Shown here: one piece after another, positions 7,700 to 16,901 of the stretch | Layout: every line of letters begins with the position of its first letter | Numbering within the stretch: the stretch's first letter is position 1 | NCBI RefSeq assembly: GCF_024448715.1 | Contig: NZ_JAMOHZ010000001.1 | Coordinates: 434,001 to 498,000 of the forward strand | DNA: 64,000 bases | Direction: 5' to 3' | From: Stutzerimonas stutzeri | GTDB taxonomy: Bacteria; Pseudomonadota; Gammaproteobacteria; Pseudomonadales; Pseudomonadaceae | Position numbers and translations under genes: made by a program | Notes under the pieces: model-generated | What the model was told of the DNA's origin: nothing | The model's database searches: none | The model's input: only the letters and a program-made list of their open reading frames with translations

Positions 7700-9562
7700 A
7701 TGGCCGACCCAGTCCAGTCCATTTCCCACCAGACACTGGTCGAAGAGTCCTGGCACCGCTGCGAGCGCTTTGGCCTGAACCCACTCAGCACGCCGAGCTT
7801 CGGCCAGCCCGCTGAGCAGGATGTGAGTGCATTGCTCGAACGCCAGCGAAACTTGGTGCAAACCACCCAGCGCGAAGTGCTGCCTTACTACGAAAATATC
7901 CTTTCGAATTCGAGCTGCCTGATCCTACTGGCCGACAGCGGCGGCCAATTACTGGAGTCTTGGGGCGACCGGCGCTTCGTCGAGCCCGCCCAGCGTCGGG
8001 GCTTTTCCCCTGGCGCCAGCTGGATGGAGCGGGACACCGGGACCAACGCCATCGGAACCGCGCTGGCCAGCGGGCAGGCAGTACACATTCAGCGCGACGA
8101 ACATTTCCTCAAGGCCAACCGCTACCTCTCCGGCGCCGCTTCTCCGATCTTCGATGCGCAGCGACAGCTGATTGCGGTGCTCGACGTTTCCAGCGACAGC
8201 TATTTGCCGCCCTCGCACACCCTGGGCATGGTCAAGATGATGAGCCAGTCGGTGGAGAACCGACTGATCCTCAACCTGTTCCATGACGATTACTTCCAGC
8301 TGACCTTCAACACGGGCCAGGACAATCTCGACAGTCAGTGGGCCGGCCTGCTGATCTTCGATGAGTCCGGATTGATCGTCTCGGCCAACCGTCGCGCTGA
8401 CAACCTGCTCGGCGTAACGCTGACGCGCACCCGAATCGACATGCTGTTCGATGTACCCCTGCTGCAATTGCTTAACCAGCCGGAAGAACAACCGATGCTG
8501 CTGCGCGCCATGGGTCGCCATCGATTTCATGGGACCATTCGACGACCGCAGAAGCCGCGCATTCAAGCCCGAGATTTTCGTAGTGCAGCCGCAAAGTACG
8601 CGGTGGATCTGGGAGGGGTTGATTACGGTGATCCGCGTGTGCAGAAAGTGGCTCGCCAGGCTCAGCGGATGCTGGAAAAGAATATTCCAGTCCTTGTTCA
8701 CGGCGAGACCGGCGTTGGCAAAGAGTTTCTGGTCAAGGCGCTACACGCGGCCAGCTCCCGAGCGGCGGCACCGCTGATAGCCGTTAACTGTGCGGCCATT
8801 CCTGGCGAGCTGATCGAATCAGAGCTTTTCGGTTACGAGAAAGGTGCGTTCACCGGCGCTCATCACAAAGGCAGCAGCGGCCTGATTCGCAAGGCCGACA
8901 AGGGAGTGCTATTTCTTGATGAAATCGGCGACATGCCGCCCAATTTACAGGCCCGGCTGTTACGCGTCCTGCAGGACCGTTGCGTGCAACCGCTTGGAGG
9001 TGGCGACCCCTATCCTGTGGACTTCCGGCTGATCTGCGCGACCAACCGGTCTTTGCGGCAGGAGGTCGAAAGCGGGCGCTTTCGCCAGGACCTGTTCTAC
9101 CGCGTCAGTGGTTTCAGTACCGAGCTGCCGCCGCTGCGTGCGCGAGCCGATAAGCTCGCGCTATTTCAGCGGGTATGGGAACAGCATCGCGAGCCACAGC
9201 AATGGGCTGGCCTGAGCAACGAAGTCCAGCGCTTGTTCGAACGCCACCCCTGGCCCGGCAATATCCGTCAGCTGAGCAGCGTGATCCAGGTCGCCCTGGC
9301 GATGGCTGACGAACAGCAGATCAGGCCGGAACATCTGCCTGATGACTTCTTCGATGACCTCGAAGCCGAGCCCGACGAGGGCCGATACGACTCGCAGCGC
9401 CAACTCAACATGCTCGAGCCCCAGCGAACCCAGCCGAACCAACAACTGCGTAGTCAGTTCGAAGCCTGTCGCGGCAATATTTCGCATCTAGCCCGGCACC
9501 TCGGCGTCAGTCGCAACACCTTGTACAAGCGACTGCGTGCCGAGGGCCTTTATCCAGGTTAA
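7700..9562 (+). CDS. Sigma-54-dependent activator of the AcoR/DhaR type
   Basis: DNA-binding enhancer protein of 620 residues. The N-terminal part (about 10-200) carries the ESWHRCERFGLNP opening and GAF-like sensor typical of AcoR-family regulators of acetoin and glycerol metabolism. A linker or PAS-like region follows, then the AAA+ domain with Walker A GETGVGKE near 335 and the sigma-54 contact loop GAFTGA near 382. A Fis-type helix-turn-helix (NISHLARHLGVSRNTLYKRL) is at the C-terminus. It is divergent from the ABC operon, so it most likely activates that operon through the hexamer cluster; the inducer is not visible. Confidence 0.9.
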   Translation: MADPVQSISHQTLVEESWHRCERFGLNPLSTPSFGQPAEQDVSALLERQRNLVQTTQREVLPYYENILSNSSCLILLADSGGQLLESWGDRRFVEPAQRRGFSPGASWMERDTGTNAIGTALASGQAVHIQRDEHFLKANRYLSGAASPIFDAQRQLIAVLDVSSDSYLPPSHTLGMVKMMSQSVENRLILNLFHDDYFQLTFNTGQDNLDSQWAGLLIFDESGLIVSANRRADNLLGVTLTRTRIDMLFDVPLLQLLNQPEEQPMLLRAMGRHRFHGTIRRPQKPRIQARDFRSAAAKYAVDLGGVDYGDPRVQKVARQAQRMLEKNIPVLVHGETGVGKEFLVKALHAASSRAAAPLIAVNCAAIPGELIESELFGYEKGAFTGAHHKGSSGLIRKADKGVLFLDEIGDMPPNLQARLLRVLQDRCVQPLGGGDPYPVDFRLICATNRSLRQEVESGRFRQDLFYRVSGFSTELPPLRARADKLALFQRVWEQHREPQQWAGLSNEVQRLFERHPWPGNIRQLSSVIQVALAMADEQQIRPEHLPDDFFDDLEAEPDEGRYDSQRQLNMLEPQRTQPNQQLRSQFEACRGNISHLARHLGVSRNTLYKRLRAEGLYPG

Positions 9563-9635
9563 GTTTGCGGCATAGCTCCGCAAGACGCTTGAACGACGCT
9601 GGACACCGGCATTGACGGTTTCGCCTCCGACATAG

Positions 9636-9653
9636 GGTGGGCTTCAGCCCACC
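9636..9653. repeat. Small hairpin between convergent genes
   Basis: GGTGGGC-TTCA-GCCCACC is a perfect 7-bp stem between the stops of the activator gene and cysS. It has no T-run, so it is a weak terminator or RNA-stabilising stem at best. Confidence 0.4.
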
Positions 9654-9702
9654 GGTGGTGGTAGCTAATCCACTGCGCGGGACTGACTGTGGGCTGTGTA
9701 AC

Positions 9703-11088
9703 TTATTCGCTTAGACGCCAGCTCGTTCCGCCCTTACCGTCTTCGAGCACAACGCCCATGGCGGTCAGCTGATCGCGAATCCGGTCGGACTCGGCCCAGT
9801 TCTTGTCAGCACGCGCTTGTAGACGCGCGGCGATCAGCGTTTCGACCTCGGCTGCATCCACCTTGCCCTCAGCACCAGCTTGCAGGAAGGTGTCGGGGAC
9901 CATCTGCAACACACCAAGCACTACGGCCAGTTCCTTCAACCGGCCAGCGAGCTCGGCGGCAGCTTGCAGATCCGTGTCGCGCAGACGGTTGATCTCGCGA
10001 ACCATCTCGAACAGCACAGCACAGGCTTCGGGTGAGTTGAAATCGTCATCCATGGCAGCGCCAAAGCGTGCCACGAACGTTTCTCCGCCTTTTGCAGATG
10101 CTGCCGGCAAGCCCCTGAGCGCGGTATAGAAGCGCTCAAGCGCGCCCTTGGCTTCTTTCAGACTGTCTTCGGAATAGTTGATCGGGCTGCGGTAATGGCT
10201 CGACACCAACAGGTAGCGCACCACTTCCGGCTGATACTTTTCCAGCACCTCGCGAATGGTGAAGAAGTTGCCCAGTGACTTGGACATCTTCTCGCCATCG
10301 ACGCGCACCGCGCCGGCATGCATCCATGCGTTGGCGTACTGCTTGCCGGTCGCCGCCTCGCTCTGAGCGATCTCGTTCTCATGATGCGGGAAGACTAGGT
10401 CAGGCCCGCCGCCGTGGATGTCGAAGGTCTCGCCCAGGCAGCAAGTGGACATCACCGAGCATTCAATATGCCAACCCGGACGCCCTGCCCCCCACGGCGA
10501 TTGCCAGCTCGGTTCGCCGGGCTTTGCGGCTTTCCACAGCACGAAGTCCAGCGGATCTTCTTTGGCTTCGTCGACCTCGATGCGCGCACCGATCTTGAGG
10601 TCCTCTATCTTGCGCCGTGACAGTTTGCCGTAACCAACGAATTTGCCGACCCGGTAGTACACGTCTCCGTTACCCGGTGCGTACGCAAATCCCTTATCTA
10701 TCAGGGTCTGGATCATGCTGTGCATGCCAGCAATATGCTCGGTGGCGCGCGGCTCGAGATCGGGACGCAACACGTTGAGCCGTGCTTCATCTTCATGCAT
10801 CGCGGCGATCATGCGGCCTGTAAGAGCCTCGAACGATTCACCGTTTTCCTGGGCACGACGAATGATCTTGTCGTCGATATCGGTGATGTTGCGCACGTAG
10901 GTTAGGTCGTAGCCACGCTGGCGCAACCAACGCGAAACCACATCGAATGCCACCATGACCCGCGCATGCCCAATATGGCAGAAGTCGTAGACCGTCATGC
11001 CGCAGACGTACATCCGCACCTGGTTCTGAATCAGCGGCTTGAGTGGCTCCTTGGTCTTGGTCAGCGTGTTGTAGATCGACAACACCAT
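9703..11088 (-). CDS. cysS: Cysteinyl-tRNA synthetase
   Basis: Class I aminoacyl-tRNA synthetase charging tRNA-Cys in the cytoplasm; 461 residues, the normal length. The HIGH motif appears as HIGHARV near residue 38, the KMSKS motif as EKMSKSLGN near 270, and zinc-site Cys/His residues occur at C29 and in the ECSVM and [11 protein letters not shown] segments. The gene directly follows glnS, the stop and start sharing one base, so the two synthetases form one operon. The convergent neighbour is the sigma-54 activator gene. Confidence 0.98.
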   Translation of the reverse strand: MVLSIYNTLTKTKEPLKPLIQNQVRMYVCGMTVYDFCHIGHARVMVAFDVVSRWLRQRGYDLTYVRNITDIDDKIIRRAQENGESFEALTGRMIAAMHEDEARLNVLRPDLEPRATEHIAGMHSMIQTLIDKGFAYAPGNGDVYYRVGKFVGYGKLSRRKIEDLKIGARIEVDEAKEDPLDFVLWKAAKPGEPSWQSPWGAGRPGWHIECSVMSTCCLGETFDIHGGGPDLVFPHHENEIAQSEAATGKQYANAWMHAGAVRVDGEKMSKSLGNFFTIREVLEKYQPEVVRYLLVSSHYRSPINYSEDSLKEAKGALERFYTALRGLPAASAKGGETFVARFGAAMDDDFNSPEACAVLFEMVREINRLRDTDLQAAAELAGRLKELAVVLGVLQMVPDTFLQAGAEGKVDAAEVETLIAARLQARADKNWAESDRIRDQLTAMGVVLEDGKGGTSWRLSE

Positions 11089-12758
11089 TACTGGCCTCCC
11101 CAGGAGTCACGCAGGGTCACGGTACGGTTGAATACCAGCGCATCCGGCCGGCTGTCCTTACGGTCAACGCAGAAATAGCCTTCGCGCTCGAACTGGAAGC
11201 GATCTTCGGCTTCAGCGGACGCCAGTGAAGGCTCAGCGCGGCAACCTTTGAGCACGACCAGCGAATCCGGATTTATATTGTCGAGAAAGCTGCCGCCCTG
11301 CTCGTCTTTCTCAGGATTGGCCGAGCGGAATAGCCGATCGTACAGGCGCACTTCGCATTCGACGCTTTGCGCTGCCGGCACCCAGTGAATCACGCCCTTG
11401 ACTTTGCGCCCCTCGGGATTTTTGCCAAGCGTGTCCGGATCATAGGAACAACGCAGTTCGACCACATTGCCCTCGGCATCCTTTATCGCTTCGTCGGCGC
11501 GGATCACATAGCTCCCGCGCAGCCGCACTTCGCCGCCCGGAACCAAGCGCTTGAAGCCGGCCGGCGGGATCTCTTCGTAGTCGCCAGCATCGATATAGAT
11601 CTCCCGCGAGAACGGCAGCTTGCGCACGCCCATGTCCTGTTTCGGATGACGCGGCAGCTCCAGGTTTTCGACCTGACCTTCCGGATAGTTGGTAATGACG
11701 ACTTTTAGCGGCTTGAGCACGCACATGGCACGTGGCGCGTTGGCATCGAGGTCCTCGCGAATGGCGAACTCGAGCATGCCCACGTCCACGACACCGCCGG
11801 CACGGTTCACGCCGATCATGTCGCAGAAAGTGCGGATCGACGCAGGCGTGTAACCGCGGCGGCGATAGCCGCTGAGCGTAGACATGCGTGGATCGTCCCA
11901 ACCGCTGACATGCTTTTCATCGACTAGTTGCTTGAGCTTGCGCTTGCTGGTGATGGTGTAGTTCAGATTCAGCCGAGCGAATTCATACTGGCGCGGGCGG
12001 GCCGGGACCGGCAGATTTTCGAGGAACCACTCGTAGAGTGGACGATGATCTTCGAATTCCAACGTGCAGATGGAATGGGTCACGCCCTCGATGGCGTCCG
12101 ACTGGCCATGCGTGAAGTCATAGCTCGGATAGATGCACCAGTCGTTACCGGTCTGATGATGATGAGCATGGCGGATGCGGTAGAGAATCGGATCGCGCAG
12201 ATTCATGTTCGGCGAAGCCATGTCGATCTTTGCACGCAGTGCCTTGGCACCATCCGGGAACTCGCCGGCCTTCATCCGCGAGAAAAGGTCTAGATTTTCT
12301 TCAACCGAGCGATCGCGGAACGGGCTGTTGCGACCCGGCTCGGTCAGGCTGCCACGATATTCGCGCGCCTGCTCCGACGTCAGATCACAGACATAGGCCT
12401 TGCCGGCCTTGATTAGCTCGACGGCCCAGTCGTGCAGTTGAGCGAAATAATTCGAGGCATAACGCTCCTCGCCGGCCCACTGAAAGCCGAGCCACTGCAC
12501 GTCACTCTTGATCGCATCGATGTATTCCTGGTCTTCCTTGGCCGGGTTAGTGTCATCGAAGCGCAGGTTGCACTCGCCGCCGAACTCCTTGGCCAGGCCA
12601 AAATTAAGGCAGATCGATTTGGCGTGGCCAATGTGCAGATAGCCATTGGGTTCGGGCGGAAATCGCGTGACGATCTTGGCGTGCTTGCCCGAGTCCAGGT
12701 CAGCCTGAACGATCGGGCGGAGAAAATTGGTGGCTGCGGTAGTCTCAGGCTTGCTCAT
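11088..12758 (-). CDS. glnS: Glutaminyl-tRNA synthetase
   Basis: Class I synthetase charging tRNA-Gln; 556 residues. The HIGH motif is in HIGHAKS near residue 43, and the second ATP-binding motif is the GlnRS-type ITSKRKL near 270. The N-terminal half carries the catalytic domain and the C-terminal half the anticodon-binding beta barrels. It is the first gene of the glnS-cysS pair. A MITE-like insertion lies 34 bases upstream of its start, so its promoter may be inside or behind that insertion. Confidence 0.98.
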   Translation of the reverse strand: MSKPETTAATNFLRPIVQADLDSGKHAKIVTRFPPEPNGYLHIGHAKSICLNFGLAKEFGGECNLRFDDTNPAKEDQEYIDAIKSDVQWLGFQWAGEERYASNYFAQLHDWAVELIKAGKAYVCDLTSEQAREYRGSLTEPGRNSPFRDRSVEENLDLFSRMKAGEFPDGAKALRAKIDMASPNMNLRDPILYRIRHAHHHQTGNDWCIYPSYDFTHGQSDAIEGVTHSICTLEFEDHRPLYEWFLENLPVPARPRQYEFARLNLNYTITSKRKLKQLVDEKHVSGWDDPRMSTLSGYRRRGYTPASIRTFCDMIGVNRAGGVVDVGMLEFAIREDLDANAPRAMCVLKPLKVVITNYPEGQVENLELPRHPKQDMGVRKLPFSREIYIDAGDYEEIPPAGFKRLVPGGEVRLRGSYVIRADEAIKDAEGNVVELRCSYDPDTLGKNPEGRKVKGVIHWVPAAQSVECEVRLYDRLFRSANPEKDEQGGSFLDNINPDSLVVLKGCRAEPSLASAEAEDRFQFEREGYFCVDRKDSRPDALVFNRTVTLRDSWGGQ

Positions 12759-12787
12759 GGTGTCCTTAACGATCTGCGAGTATGCGG

Positions 12788-12934
12788 CTCAGAGAGTGTT
12801 TACAAATGTAGCGAGCGATGGCCAGGCAAGGCGAGATCAGCCGAAAAGCTGAATGTACACGTCGCACATGAGCATCTTGAGGCTGATTTCAACGCGGCCT
12901 GGCCGAGCGCAGTAATTTGTAAACACTCTCTCAG
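12788..12934. mobile_element. 137-bp MITE-like element flanked by a 5-bp target duplication
   Basis: Terminal inverted repeats AGAGTGTTTACAAAT (12793-12807) and ATTTGTAAACACTCT (12915-12929) are perfect over 15 bp. The direct repeat CTCAG flanks both sides (12788-12792 and 12930-12934), as expected for a target-site duplication. Inner sequence is also partly palindromic (GCGAGCGATGGCCAGG against CCTGGCCGAGCGC), so the whole element can fold into one long hairpin. It has no coding capacity and lies between glnS and ppiB. Confidence 0.8.
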
Positions 12935-13103
12935 GGTAGGCCGGCCAAATCAAAGCGCCTATCATAGCGGACCCGTCAACCCCCTGACAGAGCAAAGCGT
13001 CCTGCCGCGCGACGCTCTGCAGCAGGGACGTCCATCTTGATAATCGCGCCGGGTGCCCCGTCGCGACGCGATTCTCCCGCTCGTCTCATAAGGAAGGTTT
13101 CCA

Positions 13104-13598
13104 ATGATCAAACTCCATACCAATCATGGCGTCATTACCGTCAAGCTGTTCGAAGACAAGGCCCCTGAAAGCGCCGCCAACTTCAAGGAATACGTCAAGA
13201 GCGGCCACTACGATGGCACCATTTTCCATCGTGTAATCAGCAACTTCATGATCCAGGGCGGCGGCTTCGAGCCGGGCATGAAGCAGAAGGCTACCCGCGG
13301 CCAGATCAAGAACGAAGCCAACAACGGCCTTTCCAACAAGACCGGCACCTTGGCCATGGCGCGCACCATGGAGCCGCACTCGGCTTCTGCGCAGTTCTTC
13401 ATCAACGTCAAAGACAATGATTTCCTCGACCACACCGCGCCGACCGTACAGGGCTGGGGCTATGCAGTCTTTGGGGAGGTCGTCGAAGGCATGGACGTGG
13501 TCGAGAAGATCAAGGGTGTCTCTACGACCATGAAGTCGGGCCATCAAGACGTTCCGGTGGAAGACGTGATCATCGAGAAAGCTGAAATCGTCGAGTAA
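13104..13598 (+). CDS. ppiB: Peptidyl-prolyl cis-trans isomerase B (cyclophilin)
   Basis: Cytoplasmic cyclophilin of 164 residues without a signal peptide, catalysing proline isomerisation during folding. Typical motifs are [13 protein letters not shown] (35-47), the [18 protein letters not shown] segment (about 87-104) and [16 protein letters not shown]. The start follows AAGGAAGG at a good distance. lpxH begins 5 bases after its stop, so the two are co-transcribed. Confidence 0.97.
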   Translation: MIKLHTNHGVITVKLFEDKAPESAANFKEYVKSGHYDGTIFHRVISNFMIQGGGFEPGMKQKATRGQIKNEANNGLSNKTGTLAMARTMEPHSASAQFFINVKDNDFLDHTAPTVQGWGYAVFGEVVEGMDVVEKIKGVSTTMKSGHQDVPVEDVIIEKAEIVE

Positions 13599-13603
13599 GC
13601 ATC

Positions 13604-14326
13604 TTGATTCTGCTGATTTCCGATCTGCATCTCGAAGAACAACGCCCGGATATCACCCGGGCGTTTCTTCGCTTCCTTGATGATCGCGCTGCGCAGGCCG
13701 AGGCGCTCTACATTCTTGGGGATTTCTTCGAGGTCTGGGTCGGCGATGACGGCATGACGCCTTTTCAGCATGAAATCGCCGGAGCGTTACGAACACTTAG
13801 CGAAAGAGGAACTCGCGTCTATCTGATGCATGGCAATCGCGATTTCATGATTGGCAAGGGGTTCTGTCGTGAAGCAGGCTGCACGTTATTGGCGGATCCT
13901 CATGTGGCGCAGCTCGGCAACGAACGCGTATTACTGATGCACGGCGACAGCCTGTGCACCAGAGACGAAGGCTATATGCGGCTACGCCGCTGGCTGCGCA
14001 ACCCCCTTAGCCTGTTCATCTTGCACAACCTCTCGCTCGCCAAGCGTCAGCAACTGGCGCAAAAGCTTCGCTCGAGCAGCAAGCAAGAAACCCGCATGAA
14101 AGCCAGCGACATCGTTGACGTTACGCCGGACGAGGTTGTTCGAATCATGCAGCGTTACAAGGTCCAGACGCTGATTCACGGTCACACTCATCGACCCGCA
14201 ACGCATTCGCTGCAGGTCGATAATCAGCCAGCCAAGCGCATCGTGCTTGGCGATTGGGACCGGCAGGGCTGGGTCCTGCAGGTCGATGAGTCAGGTTTCC
14301 ACCAGGCCGCATTCGACCTGAACTGA
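13604..14326 (+). CDS. lpxH: UDP-2,3-diacylglucosamine pyrophosphatase
   Basis: Peripheral membrane metallophosphoesterase of lipid A synthesis; it hydrolyses UDP-2,3-diacylglucosamine to lipid X and UMP. The metal-binding motifs are in place: DLH (7-9), GDFFE (near 38), GNRD (near 80), HGD (near 114) and GHTHRP (near 197). The start is a TTG at 13604, the only codon giving the normal N-terminus just before ISDLHLEE; 240 residues is the usual length. It sits 5 bases behind ppiB. Confidence 0.95.
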   Translation: MILLISDLHLEEQRPDITRAFLRFLDDRAAQAEALYILGDFFEVWVGDDGMTPFQHEIAGALRTLSERGTRVYLMHGNRDFMIGKGFCREAGCTLLADPHVAQLGNERVLLMHGDSLCTRDEGYMRLRRWLRNPLSLFILHNLSLAKRQQLAQKLRSSSKQETRMKASDIVDVTPDEVVRIMQRYKVQTLIHGHTHRPATHSLQVDNQPAKRIVLGDWDRQGWVLQVDESGFHQAAFDLN

Positions 14327-14331
14327 ACCGA

Positions 14332-14937
14332 TCAGGCGGCGCTCGGAACACCACTGTGAAAGCGAAACTCATTGTCGGGACTTTCGATCAGCTCGCGCTC
14401 CCGGTCACGCACCCGAACGATGGTCGCATCGATATCCGTCGCAACCCCATAGAGATACGCCAGCTTTAAATAGTCCTGAAAATGCCTCGCCTCGGATTTA
14501 AGCAGCCCGTGATAGAACTTACCGAGCTCTTCATCCAGGTGCGGGACGAGCATCGCGAAGCGCTCGCACGAGCGCGCTTCAATGAAAGCGCCAGTCACCA
14601 GCGTATCGGTGAGCCGGTAGGGCTCATGATTGCGCACCAACTCCCGCAACCCCGCGGCATAGCGGGACGACCCGACGTTGCGCAAGGCAATTTCCCGTTT
14701 GCGGATGATCGACAACACTTGCTCGAAGTGCCGTAGCTCTTCCCTGGCCAACCGCGACATCTTGTTCTGCAAGTCGGGCTTGTCGATATATCGGAACATC
14801 AACTGAAAGGCGGCACCAGCAGCCTTCTTCTCGCAATTACCGTGATCGATGAGCATCACGTCCTGGTTCTGCAGTGCAGCATCGACCCAGGCAGTAGGCG
14901 TGGCACAGCCAAGGAAATCGTTTAGTTCGGGGAGCAT
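14332..14937 (-). CDS. miaE: tRNA-(ms2io6A37) hydroxylase MiaE
   Basis: Non-haem diiron monooxygenase that hydroxylates the isopentenyl side chain of ms2i6A at position 37 of tRNAs reading UNN codons. The protein has 201 residues and a ferritin-like helical fold. Iron ligands are visible in the EELRHFEQ segment (about 66-73), in FIEARSCERF (about 118-127) and in the SEARHFQDY segment (about 148-156). It is convergent with lpxH, with only 5 bases between the stops. Confidence 0.93.
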   Translation of the reverse strand: MLPELNDFLGCATPTAWVDAALQNQDVMLIDHGNCEKKAAGAAFQLMFRYIDKPDLQNKMSRLAREELRHFEQVLSIIRKREIALRNVGSSRYAAGLRELVRNHEPYRLTDTLVTGAFIEARSCERFAMLVPHLDEELGKFYHGLLKSEARHFQDYLKLAYLYGVATDIDATIVRVRDRERELIESPDNEFRFHSGVPSAA

Positions 14938-15110
14938 GGTGAGGTTCTGGTATCAAAGAGATGAATGGCGGCGGCAACGCGGCCCGTTGTCGTCGGCAGC
15001 GCATTATACGAAGAGCGTCTGCCACGACCAGAGCTGTTGGATTGCGTCACTGGCCAGAGCGGGTGGCTTGTCTATAGTGAAATCATCCGAAACCGGAAAC
15101 GGAGCCGATC

Positions 15111-15971
15111 ATGCAAGCCACTCGCTGCATTCTCGTGGTAATTGACCCAAAGCTACCCGAAAACCTGGCCCTGAGGCGGGCCCGCTTGATTGCCAGTGTC
15201 AGCCAGTCGCGACTGCACCTCCTGATCTGCGACGGCAAACATGATCACAGTGAGTATCTCGGCAGGCTTCGTATGGAACTGGAGAACCAGGGCCATACCG
15301 TCGGCACCCATCAGGCTTGGCATGAAAATCATCATCGGACCATCATCGCTGTGCAGCAAGCCGAAGGCTGTGGTCTGGTCATCAAGCAACATGTCGCCGA
15401 TAACCCGTTAAAACGCGCCCTGTTGACCTCGGAAGACTGGAAGCTGCTGCGCTACTGCCCCTGCCCAGTGTTGATGACCAAGACCGAAGTACCCTGGACC
15501 GGCGGCAATATCCTCGCCGCGGTCGACGTCGGCAACGCCGATACTGAACATCGCACACTTCACGCCAGCATCATCAGCCACGGCTACGAAATCGCCTCGC
15601 TCGCCGAGGGCTGTCTCCACGTTATCAGCGCTCATCCGTCAGCGATGCTTTCAGCTGCGGACCCTGCCTTCCAACTGAAGGAAACCATCGAGGCCCGCTA
15701 TCGCGATGCCTGCAAACAATTCCAGGCCGAGTTCGACATTCCAGACAGCCAACTCCATATCGAAGAAGGCCCGGCAGATGCGCTGATTCCTCGCGTCTGC
15801 CATCAACTCCAAGCAGTTGTCACTGTGATCGGCACCGTAGCCCGCACTGGTTTCTCCGGTGCACTGATGGGCAATACCGCCGAGGTCGTGTTGGATGCGC
15901 TGGAAAGCGACGTCTTAGTACTCAAACCGGACGCTATCATCGAACACCTGGATGAGTTGGCGCGCCGCTAA
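15111..15971 (+). CDS. Tandem universal stress protein (UspE-like)
   Basis: Cytoplasmic protein of 286 residues with two Usp domains. The first (about 1-140) starts with ILVVIDPKL and ends with CPCPVLMTK. The second (about 145-280) starts with NILAAVDVG and carries the nucleotide-binding pattern GTVARTGFSGALMGNTAE near 243-260, followed by VLVLKP. The precise role is not known; such proteins help in stress and anaerobic survival. Its own start is well spaced from GAAACGGAGC. Confidence 0.88.
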   Translation: MQATRCILVVIDPKLPENLALRRARLIASVSQSRLHLLICDGKHDHSEYLGRLRMELENQGHTVGTHQAWHENHHRTIIAVQQAEGCGLVIKQHVADNPLKRALLTSEDWKLLRYCPCPVLMTKTEVPWTGGNILAAVDVGNADTEHRTLHASIISHGYEIASLAEGCLHVISAHPSAMLSAADPAFQLKETIEARYRDACKQFQAEFDIPDSQLHIEEGPADALIPRVCHQLQAVVTVIGTVARTGFSGALMGNTAEVVLDALESDVLVLKPDAIIEHLDELARR

Positions 15972-16031
15972 GCCAACCGAGGCGCGCCATGCAGACGTAA
16001 TCGCGGCCATCCACTCTCCTGCAGCCAGAAC

Positions 16032-16499
16032 CTAGTCGGCGGTCTCATTCAGGAACTGCGGAGCGATATAGCGCTGGTAATGCGCCTCTGACAGAAGAAA
16101 GAACTCCCGGTCGATGGCGTCGCGAAGCTCAGGTAACGCCCAATCACGGAACTCCGGCAGCAGTACCACGCCGTAGGCCTCAAGCTGCTGGATCACACGG
16201 GCACCCCGAGCGATCAACTGGTACGCCCAACAGTACGGCGACTGCTCGACGACGAAGCGGACTTGCCGGCTCTCCAATTGGCGGCGCAACAGATCCGCAT
16301 CGAAAATTTCCAGCTTGGCAGCCATCACCTGCGCGAGGAGCAGCTCCAGCCGGCGCCAGACGGAGCGCTTGCCCTCCTCGCTATAGGCATTCCAGCTCAC
16401 CACCTCATGGTGGAAACGTTTGCAGCCGCGGCAGACGAGATCACCATAAACGGTTGAGCAGAGACCCACACATGGGGTTTTGATGCGCTGATTGGACAT
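16032..16499 (-). CDS. DUF1289 cysteine-motif protein with a C-terminal extension
   Basis: The N-terminal part matches DUF1289, with the cysteine pattern C10-x4-C15 and C24-x2-C27, followed by RFHHEVVSWNAYSEEGKR. DUF1289 proteins are usually short (60-80 residues); this one is 155 residues with a C-terminal region of about 90 residues I do not recognise. I take the ATG at 16499 because the motif then begins near the N-terminus; an in-frame codon at 16547 would add 16 unconserved residues. Function unknown; the cysteines could bind a metal. Confidence 0.7.
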   Translation of the reverse strand: MSNQRIKTPCVGLCSTVYGDLVCRGCKRFHHEVVSWNAYSEEGKRSVWRRLELLLAQVMAAKLEIFDADLLRRQLESRQVRFVVEQSPYCWAYQLIARGARVIQQLEAYGVVLLPEFRDWALPELRDAIDREFFLLSEAHYQRYIAPQFLNETAD

Positions 16500-16735
16500 G
16501 ACGATAATGGATCGAAGAACAGCGCTGCATCTTAGACTTTTGTCCAAGCCGGGTCACTGAAGAATCCAACTCGCACTCTACTGTTAGCTGTGCATAGCAC
16601 GCAGCGCGCGGGTTCAGCCATGCATCACCGCACCTTGCGAATACCGGCGGGCTTCGGTCGCCACGGCGACTCACTTAACTTTACCGACCCATTCCAGTAG
16701 AATCGGCCCGCCGTTTTCGGCGCCACGATCCGTAC

Positions 16736-16850
16736 GAAGCTGTTTTCAAAGCGTCACGAGCACAGTTGAACCGGCATTCGCGGATGCGCAGATCCCTCTA
16801 CCCTGCGCATCCGGCATCCAAACCCGGCGTAAAACTTTGAAAACAGCTTC
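16736..16850. repeat. Long inverted repeat upstream of acnB
   Basis: Perfect 16-bp arms GAAGCTGTTTTCAAAG (16736-16751) and CTTTGAAAACAGCTTC (16835-16850) enclose a second perfect palindrome, GGATGCGCAG (16782-16791) with CTGCGCATCC (16803-16812). No target duplication is evident. It may be a MITE, or a folded leader of acnB, whose start is only 51 bases downstream. The rest of 16548-16901 holds no gene that I can support. Confidence 0.7.
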
Positions 16851-16901
16851 CGGATGCGCGTCCCGAGACACCCAAGGGACCACTGATGAGGGTAAATAAC
16901 T

